A stretch of 64,000 nucleotides of DNA from DATARH01 sp050246595 (lineage in GTDB: Bacteria; Pseudomonadota; Alphaproteobacteria; ATCC43930; CGMCC-115725). The position numbers were made by a program, and so were the translations under genes. The stretch spans positions 62,001 to 126,000 of the forward strand of contig JBFWVT010000003.1 in assembly GCA_050246595.1 (NCBI GenBank). Direction: 5' to 3'. Below the pieces are notes generated by a model that ran no database searches, was not told where the DNA came from, and saw only the letters and a program-made list of their open reading frames with translations. Positions 1 through 8,276 of the stretch are shown here, piece after piece (position 1 is the first letter of the stretch; each line of letters starts with the position of its first letter).

Positions 1-741
1 GTCCGGCAGCAGCGTCGCGGTGCTCCAATAGGAGTTGCGCATCAGCCGCGCGATCAGCCGGTCCTCCGGCCCGACATGGCGCGCCCTGCTCTGGTGCAGA
101 TCGGCGAGACTGCAACCGCGCCCGGCGCCGAGGCGGCCCGATTTGAGCGGCCGCACGATGCGGGCCTCGATCGTGAACGACCGCCCGGTGTTGCGCGGGC
201 GGTCCAGCCGGTAGACCAGCGTCTCGACCGTTTCCGCTTCTTGCAGCGCGGCCGAGGGCAGCTGCGCCAGCCAGGCGGCGAGCGGGCCGTCGAGCGGGTT
301 GGGGGGTGTGGCTGCCAGTCCGGAGGGCGGCTCCTCGAGGGCCTGCAACAGCGCGGCGGCGCAATGCTTGCAGTTCCAGCCGACCGGGCAACTGCATTGC
401 CCGGCGAGCTTGACGCCCTTCCGGGAATGCTCGATCGCGATCTCGACGCGGTACGGCGTCGCGCGCGTCCCCTGCACCTCCGCGATCAGCCGCGAGCCGT
501 CCTCCTCGGCGCGCAGACCGCACACCGCACCGCGCAGAAAATACCGTCGGCCCTTTTCGATCTCGCCGGGCAGGCAACGGCGGATGTCAGCCTCGCCGAA
601 TGGCGGGTGTGCGACGATAGCGGAAGACTGGCCCAACAGAACCCCGATCTCTGGATGCCGGCCGCCTCCCAAATCGGCATCCGCGAAGGCGGCTGTCAAG
701 GACGCGCGACCGGATTGACGCGGCCGGGAACCGCGCCGCAT
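1..741 (-). CDS. SWIM zinc-finger protein, N-terminal part of a SNF2-type helicase (cut by window edge)
   Basis: The reading frame is open from the ATG at 741 to the left edge, giving about 247 residues of a longer protein. A SWIM zinc finger is visible around residues 118-128: CSCPVGWNC followed by KHC, i.e. CxC...CxH. This arrangement is typical of the N-terminus of SWIM/SNF2 (DEAD/DEAH-like) helicases, where it binds nucleic acid or a partner. The ATPase motifs would lie outside the window, so the helicase part is inferred from family architecture. The gene is divergent from the enoyl-CoA hydratase with a 47-bp gap that must hold both promoters. Confidence 0.7.
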   Translation of the reverse strand, partial: MRRGSRPRQSGRASLTAAFADADLGGGRHPEIGVLLGQSSAIVAHPPFGEADIRRCLPGEIEKGRRYFLRGAVCGLRAEEDGSRLIAEVQGTRATPYRVEIAIEHSRKGVKLAGQCSCPVGWNCKHCAAALLQALEEPPSGLAATPPNPLDGPLAAWLAQLPSAALQEAETVETLVYRLDRPRNTGRSFTIEARIVRPLKSGRLGAGRGCSLADLHQSRARHVGPEDRLIARLMRNSYWSTATLLPD

Positions 742-788
742 GGTGCGCCGATCCGCTTTGATGTTGGCCGAACCCGCCGGAGGAACCG

Positions 789-1583
789 ATGGAGCGCAGC
801 TACGAGACGGCACGGGTCGAGGACAGGGGCGACGGGCTGGTGCTGCTAACCCTGAACCGGCCGCAGGTCGCCAATGCGATGAACACGCAGATGGGCCGCG
901 ACCTCTTGGCGTTTTTCGACGAGGTCAACGCCGACCCGCTGTCCCACCGCTGCATTGTTGTTACCGGGGCCGGCGACAAGGCGTTCTGCGCCGGCGGCGA
1001 CCTCAAGGAACGGCAGGGCATGAGCGACGAACAGTGGCAGGCCCAGCACCTGCTGTTCGAGCGCATGGTGCGCGCCTTTATCGGCTGTCCGGTGCCGGTG
1101 ATCGGGGCGATCAACGGCGCCGCCTACGCCGGCGGGTGCGAACTGGCGCTGTGCTGCGATTTTCTCTACGCCGCCGAGACCGCCCGCTTCGCGCTGACCG
1201 AGGTCACGCTCGGCATCATGCCGGGGGCCGGCGGCACGCAGAACCTGCCGCGCGCGGTCGGCGAGCGGCGCGCCAAGGAAATCATCCTGACGGGGCGGCC
1301 GTTCACGGCGCGGGAGGCCTATGACTGGGGCATGGTCAACCGGCTGTGCGCTCCCGAGAAATTGCTCGACGAGACGCTCGAAACCGCGCGCCGCATCGCC
1401 GACAACGCGCCGATCTCGGTGCGCCAGGCGAAGCAGTCGATCCGTTACGGCCTCCAGATGGACCTGGCGAGCGGCATGATGTTCGAGATCGAGGCCTATA
1501 ACCGCATGGTCCCGACCGAGGACCGCCGCGAGGGCATCTCCTCCTTTAACGAGAAGCGCAAACCGCGCTTCAAGGGTCGCTGA
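789..1583 (+). CDS. Enoyl-CoA hydratase/isomerase family protein
   Basis: 264 residues, the normal length of a single-domain crotonase. The fold's oxyanion-hole segments are clear: DKAFCAGGDLKE near residue 65 and NGAAYAGGCELAL near 110, followed by the MPGAGGTQNLPR block that carries the usual catalytic-loop signature. It should hydrate or isomerise a 2-enoyl-CoA in the cytoplasm; the substrate cannot be told from the sequence. The C-terminal ARRIADNAPISVRQAKQ helix is typical of bacterial paralogues. It stands alone between a divergent helicase gene and the encapsulin operon. Confidence 0.9.
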   Translation: MERSYETARVEDRGDGLVLLTLNRPQVANAMNTQMGRDLLAFFDEVNADPLSHRCIVVTGAGDKAFCAGGDLKERQGMSDEQWQAQHLLFERMVRAFIGCPVPVIGAINGAAYAGGCELALCCDFLYAAETARFALTEVTLGIMPGAGGTQNLPRAVGERRAKEIILTGRPFTAREAYDWGMVNRLCAPEKLLDETLETARRIADNAPISVRQAKQSIRYGLQMDLASGMMFEIEAYNRMVPTEDRREGISSFNEKRKPRFKGR

Positions 1584-1741
1584 CCGGCGGCGCCGCGGCG
1601 CGACCCGAGACGGACGTGCGACGCTAATTCCGGCCGGCGTCTCGTTCTCGGCTCTGGGCAGGCGGATCGCTTTTTCCTATATCGCGTTCGTTGATGGGCG
1701 CGCGGGTCGCGCATCTCAAGGTAAGCGGCGGAGAGGGAGCG

Positions 1742-2113
1742 ATGTCGAGCGAGAACCTGCATGTTCCGCGCGAGGTGCTGTCGCAGGAGGCGCGGCTCCT
1801 GCACTACGCGATCACCTCGCTGATGGAGGAACTCGAAGCAATCGACTGGTATCGGCAGCGCGCCGACGACACCGAGGACGATCAGCTGCGGGCGATCCTG
1901 CTGCACAATATGCGCGAGGAGATGGAGCACGCGGCGATGGTGCTCGAATGGATCCGTCGCCGCAACTCGGACTTCGCCGGGCATCTCAAGACCTATCTGT
2001 TCACCGACGCGCCGATCACCGGTATCGAGAAGGCGGTCGAGCAGGGCGGCGGCAGCGGCGGAACCGGCTCGGCGACTCGGACGACACTCGGTTCGCTGAA
2101 AGGACAGCGCTGA
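1742..2113 (+). CDS. Encapsulated ferritin-like protein (EncFtn), encapsulin cargo
   Basis: 123 residues from the ATG at 1742, chosen because GGAGAGGG lies just upstream. Two helices carry the EncFtn metal-binding segments ELEAIDWY (residues 30-37) and EEMEHAAM (59-66). In the Rhodospirillum rubrum family these supply the E-E-H ferroxidase ligands at a dimer interface. After a Gly/Ser linker the C-terminus ends TTLGSLKGQR, the LGSLK encapsulation signal that docks inside the shell. The stop codon overlaps the start of the encapsulin gene (TGATG), so the two are translationally coupled. The role is iron oxidation and storage inside the nanocompartment. Confidence 0.92.
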   Translation: MSSENLHVPREVLSQEARLLHYAITSLMEELEAIDWYRQRADDTEDDQLRAILLHNMREEMEHAAMVLEWIRRRNSDFAGHLKTYLFTDAPITGIEKAVEQGGGSGGTGSATRTTLGSLKGQR

Positions 2114-2937
2114 TGGATACGCTCAACCGCGGATACGCGCCGTTTCCGGAGCATGCCTGGGAAATGATCGACAACGCCGCCGCGAGCGCGGCGCGCGATC
2201 GGCTGACCGGACGGCGCTTTCTCGACCTCGAAGGCCCGTTCGGTCTCGGGCTGACGGTCATCGAGATCGGCAACGACGATTACTGCCGCCAGCCCGGACC
2301 GGACGAAGCCGGCCAGATCCTCGGCCACGCGATGCAAGTGCCGATGATCCGCAAGAGCTTCCGGATCAGCATAAGGCGGGTCGCGGCGTATCTCGACAAC
2401 GGCCAGCCGCTCGATCTCAGCCCGGTGGAGGACGCAGCCGAAGCCGTGGCCGATCGCGAGGAGGAGCTGATCTATTACGGCCAGCCCGCCTTCGGGGTAT
2501 ACGGGCTGCTGACCGTCGAGGGAAGACAGCAGATCGAGGGCGGCGACTGGTCAAAGCCGAACGAGACGCTGAACGACGTGATCAATGCGGTGACCCGGCT
2601 GGACGAGGCGGGGTTTCATGGCCCCTATGCGCTGGCGCTGGCGCCGGCGCTTTACAACAAGCTATTCCTGCTCTTCCCCGGCACCGATGTGGCCGGGATC
2701 GAACATCTGCGCCGGCTGGCCACGGCCGGCATTTATAAGGCGTCGATCGAAGGTGGCGTGCTGGTCGATACGCGGGCCGGGGTGCTGATCCTCGGTCAGG
2801 ATCTCAGGACCGGATACAGCAGCCAGGACGGCGTGCACTATCACCTTTACGTCAGCGAAAGCATCGTTCTGCGCATCGACGAGCCGAAAGCGATCTGCGT
2901 GATCTCGGCGCGCGTCGGGACGCCGGACACACCGTAG
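2113..2937 (+). CDS. enc: Family 1 encapsulin shell protein
   Basis: 274 residues, the usual length for a HK97-fold encapsulin forming a T=1 shell. It opens with the family N-terminus (RGYAPFPEHAWEMIDNAA) that contacts cargo peptides, then FLDLEGPFGLGLT and, near the C-terminus, GVLVDTRAGVLILGQDL. The ATG overlaps the EncFtn stop by one base, so cargo and shell are made from one message. Family 1 encapsulin with EncFtn is a known iron-storage and oxidative-stress compartment. An apparent longer frame upstream simply runs through the cargo gene out of frame. Confidence 0.93.
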   Translation: MDTLNRGYAPFPEHAWEMIDNAAASAARDRLTGRRFLDLEGPFGLGLTVIEIGNDDYCRQPGPDEAGQILGHAMQVPMIRKSFRISIRRVAAYLDNGQPLDLSPVEDAAEAVADREEELIYYGQPAFGVYGLLTVEGRQQIEGGDWSKPNETLNDVINAVTRLDEAGFHGPYALALAPALYNKLFLLFPGTDVAGIEHLRRLATAGIYKASIEGGVLVDTRAGVLILGQDLRTGYSSQDGVHYHLYVSESIVLRIDEPKAICVISARVGTPDTP

Positions 2938-3044
2938 GCGGAGGAGATCGCCGCACCCGGCGCCGGCGATTGCAAAACGCCGCCGGTTCGCTAGGGTGAC
3001 ACCGGCGCGCGTTTCGTCGCCGCACCCGGCGGACGGTCTTGTTG

Positions 3045-3842
3045 ATGGCAGAGCGGCTGATCTCGTTGGCGCTGACCGTCGCTGCGACTTACACGATCCT
3101 GGCCGCGACCTACCTGCTGAGCTGCCTTGCCGTCGATCGACTGAACCGCCGGATCGCCGCGGCCAAAATCCAGCGCCGCGCGACACCGGCGGCGCAGATC
3201 CGCCGGGATCGCGTCCAGAGCCTTCTCTCGCTCGCCGCGATCGCCGCGATGTTCGGCGCCGGGCATTTTCTCTATGCCGAGTTCGGCTGGGGGCTGCGGC
3301 CGCTTGAGGGCATCGCCGGGGTCGCGCTGTCCTTCGTGCTGTCGCTCGTCGTGTTCGACACGTGGTTCTACTGGTTTCACCGACTGATCCACACCAGGCG
3401 CCTGTATCGCCGCGTGCACCGCTGGCACCACATGACCATTACCCCGGTGGTCTGGTCGAACAACAGCGACCGTCTGATCGACAATCTTTTTCTGCAATCC
3501 TATTGGCTGGTCGCGCATTTTCTGGTGCCGGCGGCGCCCGCGGTGCTGCTCGCGCACAAGATCTACGACCAGATCACCGGCGTGATCGGGCATTCGGGCT
3601 GGGAGCACGGCGGAATCTGGTGCCGCCCCCCCTCCCCGCTGGTCGGCGTCACGCATCACGACCAGCACCACCGCCATTTCCGGTGCAACTACGCGACGCA
3701 TTTTACGTGGTGGGACCGTCTGATGGGCACGCTCCATCCCGAGCACGATGCCGAGCTGCGCCGCAATCTGGCGGCGACGGCTTTGGCGAAGGCCGGCGGA
3801 AGAATGCCTCCTCTCTCCTATCGAGGGAGAGGGTCGGGGTGA
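3045..3842 (+). CDS. Fatty acid hydroxylase / sterol desaturase family membrane protein
   Basis: About 265 residues with an N-terminal transmembrane helix and further hydrophobic segments. The eight-histidine di-iron motifs of the family are present: WFHRLIH, HRWHH, and HHDQHH with the later NYATHFTWWDRL. The protein should use a membrane-embedded diiron centre to hydroxylate or desaturate a lipid. Start is ATG 3045, with TTG codons at 3039/3042 as alternatives. The last ten residues or so are encoded by a palindromic repeat, so the original C-terminus has probably been replaced or extended by repeat insertion. Confidence 0.88.
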   Translation: MAERLISLALTVAATYTILAATYLLSCLAVDRLNRRIAAAKIQRRATPAAQIRRDRVQSLLSLAAIAAMFGAGHFLYAEFGWGLRPLEGIAGVALSFVLSLVVFDTWFYWFHRLIHTRRLYRRVHRWHHMTITPVVWSNNSDRLIDNLFLQSYWLVAHFLVPAAPAVLLAHKIYDQITGVIGHSGWEHGGIWCRPPSPLVGVTHHDQHHRHFRCNYATHFTWWDRLMGTLHPEHDAELRRNLAATALAKAGGRMPPLSYRGRGSG

Positions 3843-3931
3843 GGGGGCGATCTGGACATGTCGCGCGGCTGCTCCCTCACCCGGCTCGCCCGCTCCGGGC
3901 GAGCCACCCTCTCCCGCGGTGCGGGAGAGGG
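3808..3931. repeat. REP-like palindromic repeat
   Basis: Nested inverted repeats: CCTCTCTCC...GGGAGAGGG at 3808-3832, then GGCTCGCCCG...CGGGCGAGCC and CCCTCTCCCGC...GCGGGAGAGGG up to 3931. This is a dispersed GC-rich palindromic element of the type common in alphaproteobacteria. It overlaps the 3' end of the hydroxylase gene and lies between it and the convergent VOC gene, where it could also act as a transcription barrier. Confidence 0.75.
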
Positions 3932-3942
3932 TTTCGCGCCGC

Positions 3943-4305
3943 TCAGGCGGTCAGCACTTCGAGCACATGCCCGTTCGGGTCGTCAAAATAGAAGCCGCGC
4001 CCGCCGCGCCGGTGGTTGATCTGCATATCGGTGCGCGAACGCGGCCCGCTGCCATAGGGAATGCCCGCCTCCTTGACGCGCGCAAAGATCGCGTCGAACT
4101 CGGAATCACCGACCATGAAGGCATAATGGTGCGGCTTGAAATCGCCGCGCTCGTCGAAGTCGAGGGTTAGTTGCTCGTTGACCCGCACCGGCGCGAAATG
4201 CGAGTGCGGTCCGTTGTATTCGAGTCCAAAGATCCCCGCGAAAAACCTGGCGGACGCAACCTTGTCGTGCGCCGGGACGATCGTGTGGTCGAGGTGAATG
4301 GCCAT
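3943..4305 (-). CDS. VOC family protein (glyoxalase/dioxygenase superfamily)
   Basis: 120 residues, one complete pair of beta-alpha-beta-beta-beta modules. It opens IHLDHTIVP with the first metal-ligand histidine, continues through HHYAFMV, and closes with RGFYFDDPNGHVLEV, whose glutamate is the usual last metal ligand. The fold binds a divalent metal, but the substrate cannot be assigned. The gene is convergent with the hydroxylase, separated from it by the palindromic repeat, and divergent from the small acidic gene at 4397. Confidence 0.85.
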   Translation of the reverse strand: MAIHLDHTIVPAHDKVASARFFAGIFGLEYNGPHSHFAPVRVNEQLTLDFDERGDFKPHHYAFMVGDSEFDAIFARVKEAGIPYGSGPRSRTDMQINHRRGGRGFYFDDPNGHVLEVLTA

Positions 4306-4396
4306 CGGAGCAGCTCCTTTACGCAGGTTCGGCGACAGATTGCCGCACGATATTACCGTGAATCTGGCGAGACCGCCTCGGAGAGTACAGACAGCG

Positions 4397-4585
4397 ATGG
4401 AAGATGACGGCTTTGTGGACGACGATTTTATCGACGATACCGCCCGCGAGTTTGTCGGCCGCTACGGCGTCGCCAGTCTCGCGGTGCTGCACGAATACGT
4501 CGCGGTCGCCGAAGCGGCCGGCGATTACCTGCTGGCGCAGACCTGGCGGGAAATCATCGAGACCGCCGAGCGGATGCTGGCGTGA
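4397..4585 (+). CDS. Small acidic hypothetical protein
   Basis: 62 residues from ATG 4397. It starts MEDDGFVDDDFIDDTAREFV and then forms a predicted helix pair ending AERMLA. The N-terminus is strongly acidic and there is no signal peptide or membrane segment. The frame could be opened further upstream, but the start there would fall in the promoter region of the divergent VOC gene, so the short form is preferred. No family is recognised and the function is unknown. Confidence 0.6.
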   Translation: MEDDGFVDDDFIDDTAREFVGRYGVASLAVLHEYVAVAEAAGDYLLAQTWREIIETAERMLA

Positions 4586-4630
4586 CCGGCGCCGCTGCCC
4601 GCCCCCTCATGCCTCGCGGGCGTAGTCCGA

Positions 4631-4912
4631 TCATTGCCCCAGCAGCGGCTCGATATGCGGCGGGATCACCCGTCCGTCCTCATAGCGCGGCGGCACATAC
4701 TTGCCGCCGGCCGGCTCGCCGAAATGCACCGTGACCGTGATCAGAACCACGGCAAGCAGCGCCACGCCGGCAAGCGCCAGCCAGACCAGCGGCAGCGTTT
4801 GCAGCCGTATCGGCTCTCGGTTCTCCGACCAGGACGTAACGGCGATCCACGCCACATAAACCGCGGTCGGCAACAGCAGCGGCAGCACTATCGTCAACAG
4901 AACCCGCAGCAT
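4631..4912 (-). CDS. DUF6111-like small membrane protein
   Basis: 93 residues with two hydrophobic helices, about residues 3-25 and 41-63, and a polar C-terminus ending YVPPRYEDGRVIPPHIEPLL. This pattern and its position directly downstream of a CoA-type Nudix gene match the small DUF6111 membrane proteins of alphaproteobacteria, which usually sit in the same cluster. It starts 4 bp after the Nudix stop codon, so it should be co-transcribed. No biochemical role is known. Confidence 0.7.
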   Translation of the reverse strand: MLRVLLTIVLPLLLPTAVYVAWIAVTSWSENREPIRLQTLPLVWLALAGVALLAVVLITVTVHFGEPAGGKYVPPRYEDGRVIPPHIEPLLGQ

Positions 4913-4916
4913 GCCT

Positions 4917-5579
4917 CTACTCGGCCAGCACCTCGGCGAGGTTCACGAGGATGCCGGCGGTGGCGCCCCAGATGTTGCGGCCCTCATACGGTAATACGTA
5001 GAAAACGCGCCGGTGCGCTCCGGACTGCCGCTCGACGCGCTGGTGATTGCGCCGGTCCAGAATGTACGACAGCGGCACCTCGAACGCCTCGGCTACCTCG
5101 AACGGGTCGATCGCGAGCGGAAAGGGCGGGCTCACGATGCCGACCACCGGCGTGATCTCGAACCCGGTGCCGGTCAGGTAGGTGTCGAGACGGCCGATCA
5201 GCCTGACCCGGTCGCGCGGCAGCCCGACCTCTTCCTCGGTCTCGCGCAGCGCCGCACTTTCCGGATCAGGGTCTTGCGTCTCGATGCGTCCCCCCGGGAA
5301 CGAGATCTGCCCGGCATGCGCGGTCAGATGCGCCGTGCGCTGCGTCAAGAGCACGGTCATGCCGTGCCGGTGCCCCGGCGGATGATCGATCAGCGGCACC
5401 AGCACCGCCGCGGGGCGCAGCGCCGTGCTCGGCGTCGACACCAGACCGGGGTTCAGCGCGCGATCATCCTGCAATTCGCGCCGGAACGCCGCCGCCTCGA
5501 CGGGATCGGAGGTGCCGCCGAAACCGCGCAGCCCTGGTTTCAGACCGGAGAGGCGCTCAATGATCCGCGTGCGGGTCAT
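4917..5579 (-). CDS. CoA pyrophosphatase (Nudix hydrolase)
   Basis: 220 residues with a complete Nudix box, GGRIETQDPDPESAAL then RETEEEVGL, i.e. Gx5Ex7REUxEExGU. The segment just before it (LLTQRTAHLTAHAGQ then ISFPGG) is the signature of the CoA-pyrophosphatase subgroup. Expected reaction: CoA or its derivatives to 4'-phosphopantetheine plus 3',5'-ADP, in the cytoplasm with Mg or Mn. It is followed 4 bp later by the DUF6111-like gene and preceded closely by the alpha/beta hydrolase on the same strand. Confidence 0.92.
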   Translation of the reverse strand: MTRTRIIERLSGLKPGLRGFGGTSDPVEAAAFRRELQDDRALNPGLVSTPSTALRPAAVLVPLIDHPPGHRHGMTVLLTQRTAHLTAHAGQISFPGGRIETQDPDPESAALRETEEEVGLPRDRVRLIGRLDTYLTGTGFEITPVVGIVSPPFPLAIDPFEVAEAFEVPLSYILDRRNHQRVERQSGAHRRVFYVLPYEGRNIWGATAGILVNLAEVLAE

Positions 5580-5582
5580 CGC

Positions 5583-6593
5583 CTAATCGCGCCCCAAATG
5601 CCGGTCGAAAAAGCGGGCGACCTCGTCATGGTATTCGCGGGTTTCCGGAGCCTCCGGGTCGGTCATGTATTGCGTATGGGATTGTCCTTCCCAAAGCTGC
5701 AGGACCGCTTCGACGCCGGCGGCCCGCAACTTGCGGTGCATCCGTACGGTATTCGACAGATACAGGTCGCGCGTGCCGCTGGTCAGGATAGCGGGCGGAA
5801 ACCCGCGCATGTCGCCGTAGATCGGCGAGAGCAGCGGGTCCTTCAGGTCGCGCCCGGCGGCATAAAGCAGCGCGGTTTCCCGAATGAACCCGTCCTGCGT
5901 GCCCAGTACGTTGTCGATAAAGGCGTTCGTGAACAGCGTGTCGCCGGTCCTGGTCAGGTCGACCGTCGGGGTGCCGGGCGCAATCGCGCCGGGCATCGGA
6001 AGGCCTTCTTCCCTGGCGCGCAGCAGCGTCGTAAAGGTCAGACTGCCGCCGGCCGAGGCGCCGAAAATGCCGATATTCTTCGCGGGTGCCTGCTTCAGCA
6101 GCTCGCGATACACGCTCACGGCATCGTCCAGCGCCGCCGGAAACGGGAAGTCCGGGGGCATGCGGTAATCAACCGAGATCACCTTGTACCGGGCGAACCC
6201 CGCCATCAGGACGGCTTCCCGCGTTCCGGCCTCGCCGGGATAGAGCACCCTCGCGCCGCCGTGCAGGTGCATCAGTACGCGGCTGCGGTTTGCCGCCGGG
6301 ATCGTCTCGGGCGTGACGATGAAAGCGCTCACTCCGGCCAGTCTCGCAGGCTCGACCGCAACGCCGAGCGACTCGCGCAGCTTCGGCAGCGCCGCGAGCA
6401 TCGTGCGGGCGGCGTTTGCAACCCGCTCCTTCCATTCGGCGACGCTGGACGGCGCAACATTGAACGCACGGTCGAATGGCTGCGCGATCACCGCCTGCAT
6501 CCGCGGGCTTACCGTGTCCGGTAACGGTACGAGCCGCGCGGGGACTTCTTTCGGGGAGTAGTCGTGATGGTTCGGTTCGCTTGTTGCCGACAT
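5583..6593 (-). CDS. Alpha/beta hydrolase, hormone-sensitive-lipase type
   Basis: 336 residues. The HSL-family oxyanion motif appears as MHLHGGARVLYPG (HGG type) near residue 130, the nucleophile elbow as GASAGG near 195, and the catalytic His as QSHTQY near 305. It should hydrolyse an ester or lactone; relatives are annotated as epsilon-lactone hydrolase or acetyl hydrolase. No signal peptide is evident. It is the first gene of a leftward group with the Nudix and DUF6111-like genes (3 bp to the next). Confidence 0.85.
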   Translation of the reverse strand: MSATSEPNHHDYSPKEVPARLVPLPDTVSPRMQAVIAQPFDRAFNVAPSSVAEWKERVANAARTMLAALPKLRESLGVAVEPARLAGVSAFIVTPETIPAANRSRVLMHLHGGARVLYPGEAGTREAVLMAGFARYKVISVDYRMPPDFPFPAALDDAVSVYRELLKQAPAKNIGIFGASAGGSLTFTTLLRAREEGLPMPGAIAPGTPTVDLTRTGDTLFTNAFIDNVLGTQDGFIRETALLYAAGRDLKDPLLSPIYGDMRGFPPAILTSGTRDLYLSNTVRMHRKLRAAGVEAVLQLWEGQSHTQYMTDPEAPETREYHDEVARFFDRHLGRD

Positions 6594-6646
6594 CGCCGCC
6601 TCGTCCGATCAGGTGGAGACGACAATAGAACGAAGAAGGATGATTG

Positions 6647-7225
6647 TCAGATGTCCTCGCCCGGATCGCCGAGTTCGAAGAACATACCGTCGCTCCACAC
6701 GCCGAATTTCGTCTCGCCGTCGACCGTCTCCTCGGCGCCGAGATCGACCAGCTCGTAAAAGGCCGGCCGGGCCAGCCGCGCCTCCAGCCCCGGCCGCACC
6801 AGGATATAGGGCGCCGGGGTGCCGTCGGCGGCGGTCTCGATCCGCAGCTTGTGCTCCGGCCCGGCGGCCACAATCTCGTCCAGATTGGTTCGGAATATCA
6901 GACGCCGGTTGCAGCCCTCACCCTCGGCGTCGAGAGAAACGGCGATGAACGGCGCGTCCTCGACGACGACCCGGCCGCGCTCCGCCGGCGTGACCAGCCA
7001 GTAGCTGCCGTCGTCCTCGCGGCGCAGCACGGAGGCGAAGAGTTTGACCAGAGCGGGGCGGTTTATCGGTGAGCCGCGATAGTACCAGGTGCCGTCATGC
7101 GCGATCCGCATGTCGAGATCGCGCAATTCGGCCGGAATGCGTTTGGTCCGGCCGGGCGAAGCCGGACCGGATGGCGAAGTTGGAGAAGTTTTCGCTTGCG
7201 GCGGTGTTTCCATCGGAGCCGGCAT
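6647..7225 (-). CDS. DUF1285 domain-containing protein
   Basis: 192 residues from ATG 7225 (an in-frame ATG at 7213 is possible). After a Pro/Thr/Ser-rich N-terminus the DUF1285 core begins at IAHDGTWYYRGSPI and continues through RREDDGSYWLVTP and NRRLIFRTNLDEIV, the order seen in the two-lobed family fold. Function unknown; the fold has been proposed to bind ligands. It is divergent from the MoxR gene with about 46 bp between starts, a conserved pairing in alphaproteobacteria. Confidence 0.85.
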   Translation of the reverse strand: MPAPMETPPQAKTSPTSPSGPASPGRTKRIPAELRDLDMRIAHDGTWYYRGSPINRPALVKLFASVLRREDDGSYWLVTPAERGRVVVEDAPFIAVSLDAEGEGCNRRLIFRTNLDEIVAAGPEHKLRIETAADGTPAPYILVRPGLEARLARPAFYELVDLGAEETVDGETKFGVWSDGMFFELGDPGEDI

Positions 7226-7271
7226 CACGGTTCCGCCCGAAGCGGGCGCGTGTAGAAAGGGAACGGACAGC

Positions 7272-8276
7272 TTGAACTCGACCACATCCGTCAACGCCGC
7301 GCCGCGCGACCTCGTTGCCGAGATCGAGGCGCTCGGCGAGCGGCTCACCATCGTACGCGAGCGCATCGGCGAGGTAATTTTCGGCCAGACCGACGTGATC
7401 GAGCAAGCCTTGATCACGATCCTGTCGGGCGGACACGCGCTGCTGATCGGCGTGCCCGGTCTCGCGAAGACGCGGCTCGTCGAAACCCTGGGCGCGGTTC
7501 TCGGCCTCGACGACAAGCGCATCCAGTGCACCCCGGACCTGATGCCGGCCGATATTCTCGGTTCCGAGGTGCTCGAAGAAAGCGAGAGCGGGCGGCGCTC
7601 GTTCCGCTTCATCCCCGGACCGGTATTCTGCCAGGTGCTGATGGCCGACGAGATCAACCGCGCCAGCCCGCGCACCCAATCGGCGCTGTTGCAGGCGATG
7701 CAGGAAGGGCGCGTGTCGATCGCCGGGCAATACCACCCGCTGCCGCGGCCGTTTCACGTGCTCGCGACGCAGAACCCGCTCGAACAGGAAGGAACCTACC
7801 CGCTGCCCGAAGCGCAGCTCGACCGCTTTCTGTTGCAGATCGATGTCGATTACCCGGACCGCGACGCCGAGCGCCGGATGCTGATCGCGACGACCGGCCT
7901 TGCCGAGCAGATGCCGCGACAGGCGATGACGGCCGACGACCTGCTCGCCGCGCAGCGCCTCGTGCGCCGCATCCCGGTCGGCGACAGCGTCGTCGAGGCG
8001 ATCCTGACATTGGTTGCGGCCGGGCGCCCCGACCCGGCGGCGCAGGGAGCGCGCCGCTTTGTCGCATGGGGACCGGGACCGCGCGCCAGCCAAGCGCTGA
8101 TGCTCGCCTGCCGCGCCCGCGCGCTGCTCGACGGACGCTACGCGCCGTCGATCGACGATGTCGTCGCGCTCGCCCCGCCGGTGCTGCGGCACCGCATGGC
8201 GGTCAGCTTCGCCGGCCGCGCCGAGGGCGTCACGGTGGCGCGGCTGATCGATGAAATGGCGGCACCGCTGCGGTGA
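7272..8276 (+). CDS. MoxR-family AAA+ ATPase
   Basis: 334 residues if started at TTG 7272, preferred over an upstream in-frame ATG because that one reads through the divergent gene and because AAGGGAACGG precedes the TTG. Walker A is GVPGLAKT (residues 60-67), Walker B LMADEI (123-128), then the sensor segment ATQNPLEQEGTYPLPEAQ typical of MoxR. MoxR ATPases act as chaperones with a VWA or DUF58 partner, which is the next gene (start overlapping this stop). Confidence 0.93.
   Translation: MNSTTSVNAAPRDLVAEIEALGERLTIVRERIGEVIFGQTDVIEQALITILSGGHALLIGVPGLAKTRLVETLGAVLGLDDKRIQCTPDLMPADILGSEVLEESESGRRSFRFIPGPVFCQVLMADEINRASPRTQSALLQAMQEGRVSIAGQYHPLPRPFHVLATQNPLEQEGTYPLPEAQLDRFLLQIDVDYPDRDAERRMLIATTGLAEQMPRQAMTADDLLAAQRLVRRIPVGDSVVEAILTLVAAGRPDPAAQGARRFVAWGPGPRASQALMLACRARALLDGRYAPSIDDVVALAPPVLRHRMAVSFAGRAEGVTVARLIDEMAAPLR

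Noticed and set aside
1948..2112. Longer N-terminus for the encapsulin
   Set aside because: These codons are the cargo gene read out of frame; the ATG at 2113 gives the canonical shell N-terminus.
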